From: Bacillus sp. BHET2 | Lineage (GTDB): Bacteria > Bacillota > Bacilli > Bacillales > Bacillaceae_B | Reading direction: 5' to 3' | DNA: 64,000 nucleotides | NCBI RefSeq assembly: GCF_005938125.1 | Contig: NZ_VCQN01000001.1 | Coordinates: forward strand, 1,798,001-1,862,000 | Shown here: positions 59,917 to 64,000 of the stretch, piece by piece | How positions within the stretch are numbered: position 1 is the stretch's first letter | Layout of the letters: the number at the start of each line of letters is the position of its first letter | Notes under the pieces: generated by a model | Databases searched by the model: none | Told to the model about the DNA's origin: nothing | What the model saw: only the letters and a program-made list of their open reading frames with translations | Program-made: the position numbers and the translations under genes

Positions 59917-60786
59917 TTACCGGTCATCTACGATCGTAAAAAATCGATATTGTATATCTGGCGTATACGCTGTCGAGTCCTCGTAGTTCCAATATCTCAT
60001 CCTGCTATTGAACGTATGGGCATTGACAAGGGGCATTCCCGCGGCATCCTTCCCTGTGACAATCGTCGTATGATCAAAACGTCCATCCCCCTCAAAATCA
60101 TAGCAAATCACATCCCCAAGCTTTAATTCTTGCGGATCGCCTACAAGCTCCCCACGGAGGCCCATTGTTGAGTTAGGGATGTACCATCTCAAGGAATTGG
60201 CCACCGTCCAACTGTAACTCCAGTTCTGATTTCTCATCCACCATCCCTTTCCCTTGGTGGGATATCCACGCATGGGCGCATCCCCTGCGTGAAGGCATTG
60301 TGAAATATAGTTCGTACAGTCATTCTCGAACTTCTTGAAAGCGGGATTATAGCTGTTCCACCATCGTTCAGCATATTGAACGGCACTTAGCCGATCGTAT
60401 TGATAACTCACCCTTTCTTCTTCAAAGGGTTGAGTCTCTTCGTGCCCCTCATTTTCTTCATATTGAATCTCTATTTCACTATCTTCATATATTCGATCTC
60501 CATAAAAAACGGCACTTCGATTCTCCACTTCTTCTTCCAAATACAGTAAATCACCTTGCTTAATAAGATATTTATAATGAACATCATATAATATGGTTCG
60601 AGTCTCATTACGTTCAGGTGTGATACGATGAACCTTACCTGCTGCATTAACCTTCACGATTTCTGCATGCCGCTCTTGACAAGATTCTTTCTTTCTTTTC
60701 ACCTTTTCACTGTAGCCTGACTGACCCCGAGAAGTATATTCATCAATCACATAATCGACTCTTTCCATTAACAGCTTTCTGATCAT
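59917..60786 (-). CDS. yhbB: Amidase-domain protein YhbB
   Basis: A 289-residue protein with a C-terminal putative amidase domain (Amidase_6) at about residues 140-285. Catalytic Cys lies in NDCTNYISQCLHAG and His in FDHTTIVTGKD, with Asn/His in VNAHTFNSRMRYW. The charged N-terminal half (about 1-135) resembles YhbB. No signal peptide is seen, which suggests a cytoplasmic or mother-cell role. ATG at 60786 behind AAGGAGGAGGGAAGACA. Cell-wall peptide cleavage is a plausible but untested role. Confidence 0.85.
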   Translation of the reverse strand: MIRKLLMERVDYVIDEYTSRGQSGYSEKVKRKKESCQERHAEIVKVNAAGKVHRITPERNETRTILYDVHYKYLIKQGDLLYLEEEVENRSAVFYGDRIYEDSEIEIQYEENEGHEETQPFEEERVSYQYDRLSAVQYAERWWNSYNPAFKKFENDCTNYISQCLHAGDAPMRGYPTKGKGWWMRNQNWSYSWTVANSLRWYIPNSTMGLRGELVGDPQELKLGDVICYDFEGDGRFDHTTIVTGKDAAGMPLVNAHTFNSRMRYWNYEDSTAYTPDIQYRFFTIVDDR

Positions 60787-60835
60787 TGTCTTCCCTCCTC
60801 CTTAATTGTTATGCGGAGAAGGAACTGTTCAAAAC

Positions 60836-60875
60836 AAAAAGGATAAACTCGGGGAGAATTGTGAGTTTATCCTTT
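60836..60875 (-). terminator. Terminator of queG
   Basis: AAAGGATAAACTC pairs with GAGTTTATCCTTT around a 12-nt loop; five T residues follow on the minus strand. Confidence 0.85.
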
Positions 60876-60878
60876 CGA

Positions 60879-62012
60879 TTAGTTGGTAATAAGATCAAGA
60901 CCCTTTTGGATTTCAATTAATACATCTTCATCTGTTTCTACTGACTGCTGTTTCAATAATGCCTGTTGGGAAACTTGTCCGCCAATTTTCCCTAGTGCCC
61001 AGGCAGATGTACCGCGAATGACTGGTCGCACATCATGAGTCATCACATGAACGAGCTCATCAATGGCCGTTGTATCTTTAAAATGAGCAAGAGCGATAAT
61101 GGCGTTTCTCTGAATCGGCTTCTTTCCTCTCCATGATCCTGATACATGACCGTACTTTGCTTTAAACTCACGGTTACTAATTGTTAATAGAGGCTTTAAC
61201 ATCGGCTTCGCAATCTCCGGGTCCGGCTCCATCTCTTCATGAAAATGAAAATCCATCCCCTTGTTTTCAGGACAAACCGTTTGGCATGTATCACAACCGT
61301 AAATTCGATTGCCGAGCTTCACACGGTATTCATCTGCAAGAAAACCCTTGGTTTGCGTCAGAAAGGCAATGCATTTCTGAGAATCAAGTTGTCCGCCTTC
61401 TATCAGTGCTCCCGTTGGACATACATCCACGCATTTATTGCATGTACCACATTGATCCTCCATCGGTGAATCAGGGGCAAATGGAAGGTTTGTTACCATT
61501 TCTCCCAAATAAACATAAGATCCGAATTCAGGTGTGATAATGGAACAGTTCTTTCCGCTCCAGCCGATGCCTGCCCGCTCTGCCACAGCACGATCCACAA
61601 GTTCACCCGTATCCACCATCGATTTGAAACATGCTTGAGGAACTTTTGATACGATATATTCCTCAAGCTTTGAAAGACGATCACGGAGCACATGGTGATA
61701 ATCCGTCCCCCAAGATGCCCGGCAAAAAATCCCCCGTCTTTCCCCCCGCTTACTCTGGGGAGCGTTCTTCATCTTTGAAGGGTAGGCGAGAGCAATGGCG
61801 ATGATCGATTTAGGACCATCAAATATTAATGACGGATCGACTCGCTTTTCAATGTCCTTTTCCTCAAACCCCGATTGAAAGCCCAGCATCTCCTGGCGCA
61901 AGAGACGGTTTTTCATTTCTGAAAACGCACCTGCCGTCGTAAAACCGATCTTATCAATCCCGATTTCCTTGCTATACGCGATAATGTCCTTTTTCAATTG
62001 ATCCATATCCAT
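60879..62012 (-). CDS. queG: Epoxyqueuosine reductase QueG
   Basis: A 377-residue cobalamin-dependent enzyme for the last step of queuosine synthesis in tRNA. N-terminal cobalamin-binding part; the catalytic Asp is in MVDTGELVDRAVAERAGIGW. Two 4Fe-4S clusters are bound by CGTCNKCVDVCP with CP later and CDTCQTVCP. A C-terminal HEAT-like repeat (about 290-370) binds tRNA. ATG at 62012 behind AAAGGAGGAAAGAGCA. Confidence 0.95.
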   Translation of the reverse strand: MDMDQLKKDIIAYSKEIGIDKIGFTTAGAFSEMKNRLLRQEMLGFQSGFEEKDIEKRVDPSLIFDGPKSIIAIALAYPSKMKNAPQSKRGERRGIFCRASWGTDYHHVLRDRLSKLEEYIVSKVPQACFKSMVDTGELVDRAVAERAGIGWSGKNCSIITPEFGSYVYLGEMVTNLPFAPDSPMEDQCGTCNKCVDVCPTGALIEGGQLDSQKCIAFLTQTKGFLADEYRVKLGNRIYGCDTCQTVCPENKGMDFHFHEEMEPDPEIAKPMLKPLLTISNREFKAKYGHVSGSWRGKKPIQRNAIIALAHFKDTTAIDELVHVMTHDVRPVIRGTSAWALGKIGGQVSQQALLKQQSVETDEDVLIEIQKGLDLITN

Positions 62013-62130
62013 TGCTCTTTCCTCCTTTCTATCTCTAACAATATATTTTTAACACTTATAAATAAGCTTACGTGAAATAGCAACGTGTATTATGATAAAC
62101 TATTTTAAAACAAATGTGGAGGGAAAATAA

Positions 62131-62802
62131 GTGGAAATCACGATTGATTCATCCATTACGAGTAAAATCCCTGATTTTAAAATTGGGTTCATCCAATACC
62201 ATCATATCGAAGTCGAATCTTCTCCTCAAATGCTGAAAGGCAGACTCCAGCTGTTTCAGGAATCGATTTTCTTCGACCTTCATGATAAGAACGTAACGGA
62301 AATCGAAGGAATAGCAATCTGGAGAGACATTTTCAAAAAAACAGGAAAAGACCCGAATCGCTATCGTCATTCAGCCGAAGCACTTTTTCGTCGGGTCAAG
62401 AAGCAGAACTATCTGACGACCATTAATTCAGCGATTGACTTGAACAACTTCTTCTCCCTTCAATACGAAGTGCCAATCGGCATCTACGACAGCGCTAAGC
62501 TGACTAAAGAAAGCCTTGTATTGAAAGTCGGAGAGAATGGTCAAACCTACATAGGACTCAACGGCAGGGAAAATTCATTAGAGAATCTTATCGTCGCCTG
62601 TGACGGGGACGGACCTTTCGGAAGTCCATTTGTCGACTCAGATCGTGCACCGGTCGGCGAAGAAACCAGGAATGCCGTACAGATCATCTTTCTGAAGCCT
62701 TCCCTTTCTATAGAAGAAAGCGAAAAGCTGACGAAATCATTAATGGATATGTTCATTGGAATTCACGGCGGTGAAGGATCGTTTCAAGTAGTTGGTGGAT
62801 AG
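62131..62802 (+). CDS. B3/B4 tRNA-binding-domain protein
   Basis: A 223-residue stand-alone B3/B4 domain like that in the beta subunit of phenylalanyl-tRNA synthetase. Typical segments are WRDIFKKTGKDPNRYRHSAEALFRRV and LTTINSAIDLNNFFSLQYEVPIGIYD. Such proteins may edit mischarged tRNA, but this is not settled. GTG at 62131 behind GGAGGGAAAATAA. Divergent from queG, also a tRNA gene; followed by its own terminator. Confidence 0.87.
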   Translation: MEITIDSSITSKIPDFKIGFIQYHHIEVESSPQMLKGRLQLFQESIFFDLHDKNVTEIEGIAIWRDIFKKTGKDPNRYRHSAEALFRRVKKQNYLTTINSAIDLNNFFSLQYEVPIGIYDSAKLTKESLVLKVGENGQTYIGLNGRENSLENLIVACDGDGPFGSPFVDSDRAPVGEETRNAVQIIFLKPSLSIEESEKLTKSLMDMFIGIHGGEGSFQVVGG

Positions 62803-62810
62803 ACAGGTGT

Positions 62811-62846
62811 ACAGGGTCCCCGTTTTGTCGGGATCCTGTTTTTTTT
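62811..62846 (+). terminator. Terminator after the B3/B4 gene
   Basis: ACAGGGTCCCCG and CGGGATCCTGT pair with small mismatches around a 5-nt loop, then eight T residues. Confidence 0.85.
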
Positions 62847-62961
62847 ATGGTTGCTATCACATTCTTTCACGCATCTTTCTCACAGTGTACACGAAAGCCG
62901 TTTCCAATCATTTTCCATTTCATATAATGGTTAAATAGTACTGTCAAGGAGGTGAATGGAA

Positions 62962-63399
62962 ATGGGTGAAAGAACGAATGGATTCAAGTTTCAGCTATAC
63001 AGACAATTTACATTCCAGACTAACGATCGAATAGTGAGTTCCTTTTTTAATGATTTGGCGATGGAAGAGATCAACATCACAGGTTTGGTCCAAGTGAAAG
63101 AGAAAAATGGGACAAACTTTATGAAAGTGGTGGTGGGGACACCTGTAGTACAAACGACAAACGATTTAGAAACAACTCGTTGTGTACTGCGATCACTTGG
63201 GGTGAAATTTTTGGAATATGATATCATACAGGTTTATGGGTTCCCTCCTGAAACCCCGGGTATTGTCAACATCCTCTACAGTGCTCTTTGGTGCAAAGTG
63301 AAAGTGAGAGCCATTTATATTGGTGAAGACACACTCCTTTATATAGATGTAAGAGATACCGAGAAAGCCTTATGTATATTAAATCAAATCGTTGTTTAA
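62962..63399 (+). CDS. Hypothetical protein, 145 residues
   Basis: Not recognised. A soluble protein with alternating strands and helices and no signal peptide. It has two similar-looking halves (VKEKNGTNFMKVVVG, LGVKFLEYDIIQVYGFPPETPGI), which might suggest an ACT-like fold. The ATG at 62962 lies 9 bases after AAGGAGG; the ATG at 62956 lies only 3 bases after it. Single-gene unit, convincing by its binding site and codon use. Confidence 0.7.
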   Translation: MGERTNGFKFQLYRQFTFQTNDRIVSSFFNDLAMEEINITGLVQVKEKNGTNFMKVVVGTPVVQTTNDLETTRCVLRSLGVKFLEYDIIQVYGFPPETPGIVNILYSALWCKVKVRAIYIGEDTLLYIDVRDTEKALCILNQIVV

Positions 63400-63510
63400 C
63401 CGCACCTCCTCTCCTTCCTTTCCAAAGGGGGACAACTTTATAACAAAATCATTTCATTTACTTTCGGCAGCCTCCGATCAACCTCATCCAAACTTCCAGT
63501 TTAATAATAA

Positions 63511-63538
63511 AAGAAGAGAGTCAACAAAGACTCTCTTC
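63511..63538 (-). terminator. Terminator of the sugar isomerase gene
   Basis: GAAGAGAGTC/GACTCTCTTC stem, 6-nt loop, TTTTATTATT on the minus strand. Confidence 0.85.
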
Positions 63539-63549
63539 AATCTTACTAT

Positions 63550-64000
63550 TTACACCCACCACATATCCGACGGATGTTCTTCAATCAGTATCGATTTCAA
63601 ATTCTTCACGGCGCGGCCGAAACCTTCTTCGATTGACATGATCGGATCCTCATGCTCGATGCTTACTACATAATCGTACCCAAAGGTGCGCAGGGCACTC
63701 ATCATATCGGACCATTCCTGTAGGCTGTGCCCACAACCCACAGAACGGAAGGACCAAGCTCTTGTTTGGATGCTTCCGTAAGGCTGCATATCCGTCAGAC
63801 CATACATATTGACGTTATCCTGGTCGATATACGTATCTTTCGCATGGAAATGGTGAATCGCATTCTCTTTCCCCAGAATCTTGATTGCTGCAACCGGATC
63901 GATTCCTTGCCACCAAAGATGACTTGGGTCAAGATTGGCTCCGATAGCATCACACGTTTCTTCACGGAGCTTCAATAAAGTATATGGCGTGTGAACAAGA
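63550..64000 (-). CDS. Sugar phosphate isomerase/epimerase, TIM barrel (partial)
   Basis: The last 150 residues of a gene that runs off the right edge; its N-terminus is missing. Seen: GANLDPSHLWWQGIDP with the metal-binding Asp/His, HFHAKD with a second His and Asp, and VVSIEHEDPIMS with the metal Glu. These are typical of the xylose-isomerase-like TIM-barrel family (IolE/IolI/YcjR group). The substrate is unknown. A TTG at 63975 is not the real start, since the frame continues to the window edge. Confidence 0.83.
   Translation of the reverse strand, partial: LVHTPYTLLKLREETCDAIGANLDPSHLWWQGIDPVAAIKILGKENAIHHFHAKDTYIDQDNVNMYGLTDMQPYGSIQTRAWSFRSVGCGHSLQEWSDMMSALRTFGYDYVVSIEHEDPIMSIEEGFGRAVKNLKSILIEEHPSDMWWV

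Noticed and set aside
60827-60840. GTTCAAAACAAAAA shared between 31754 (end of truncated hairpin copy) and 60827
   Set aside because: It is A-rich and short; no other part of the hairpin element is present at 60.8 kb, so I treat it as chance.
62605-62617. GGGGACGGACCTT inside the B3/B4 gene, matching the palindrome at 45.9 kb over 13 bases
   Set aside because: It encodes a Cys-Asp-Gly-Asp-Gly-Pro-Phe stretch that fits the protein, shows no inverted partner, and is probably coincidence.

Overview
The window looks like the chromosome of a spore-forming, low-GC Gram-positive rod of the family Bacillaceae (Bacillus or a close relative such as Rossellomorea). The reasons are strong AGGAGG-type ribosome binding sites, GTG and TTG starts, sporulation genes (spoVR, prkA, yhbH, a KinB-like kinase), and a gene set that largely matches the Bacillus subtilis yhb-yhc-yhd region (queG/yhbA, yhbB, trmL/cspR, prkA, yhbH, yhcT, yhcU, yhcX, pgcA, yhcY, yhcZ, yhdA, yhdB, yhdC/yqzG, spoVR). 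The family-level assignment is inferred from gene content only.

Layout. 1-7.8 kb: a partial aminoglycoside-phosphotransferase-type kinase, an aldo/keto reductase, an FbpA-like small protein, a zinc/cadmium resistance operon (cadC-cadA-czcD) and a CNNM/CorC transporter. 7.9-12.9 kb: a 3-hydroxybutyrate permease plus dehydrogenase, a dicarboxylate transporter and a YczE-type membrane protein. 12.9-26.8 kb: spoVR, an MFS exporter, yhdC, yhdB, the yhcY-yhcZ-yhdA operon, pgcA, yhcX, a bdbC-thioredoxin pair, yhcU-like and yhcT. 26.8-31.2 kb: quinone/carbonyl defence (WrbA, YvgN) and HelD. 31.4-37.3 kb: a KinB-like kinase, an ATP-grasp enzyme, mscL, a LacI regulator with two tiny membrane proteins, and the divergent yodB-yodC pair. 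37.3-49.5 kb: cydDC, a RocB-like peptidase, a purine permease, a phosphatase, a broken TPR gene, an acetyltransferase, ldh, a Gly/Pro-rich protein, a SIMPL protein and proC. 49.7-64 kb: a kinase, YciI, an oxidoreductase, rpiA, an RsbR-like protein, yhbH, two small paralogues, prkA, a 29-residue membrane peptide, nfrA, trmL, yhbB, queG, a B3/4 protein, an unknown protein and a partial sugar isomerase.

Regulatory themes. NADH/redox: Rex boxes lie in front of ldh and cydDC. Quinone/thiol stress: two MhqR-like boxes lie in front of wrbA and a dyad lies between yodB and yodC. Metal stress: two CadC-type dyads precede cadC. Sigma-B-like promoters precede yhcX and the FbpA-like gene, and a sigma-E-like promoter precedes spoVR.

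The most unusual content is intergenic. (i) A family of roughly 125-bp elements occurs at 14.9, 31.4 and 58.2 kb. They fold into long hairpins whose arms differ between copies yet stay complementary, which suggests a structured RNA or DNA element. (ii) Short arrays phased at exactly 20 or 21 bp (10.0, 10.3, 16.7, 48.5 and 55.2 kb) belong to three unrelated sequence families but share one core-plus-variable-spacer design. (iii) A perfect 63-bp palindrome lies in front of ldh. (iv) A 12-bp perfect stem buries the ribosome binding site of the Gly/Pro-rich gene. No prophage, insertion sequence, CRISPR array, rRNA or tRNA was seen.
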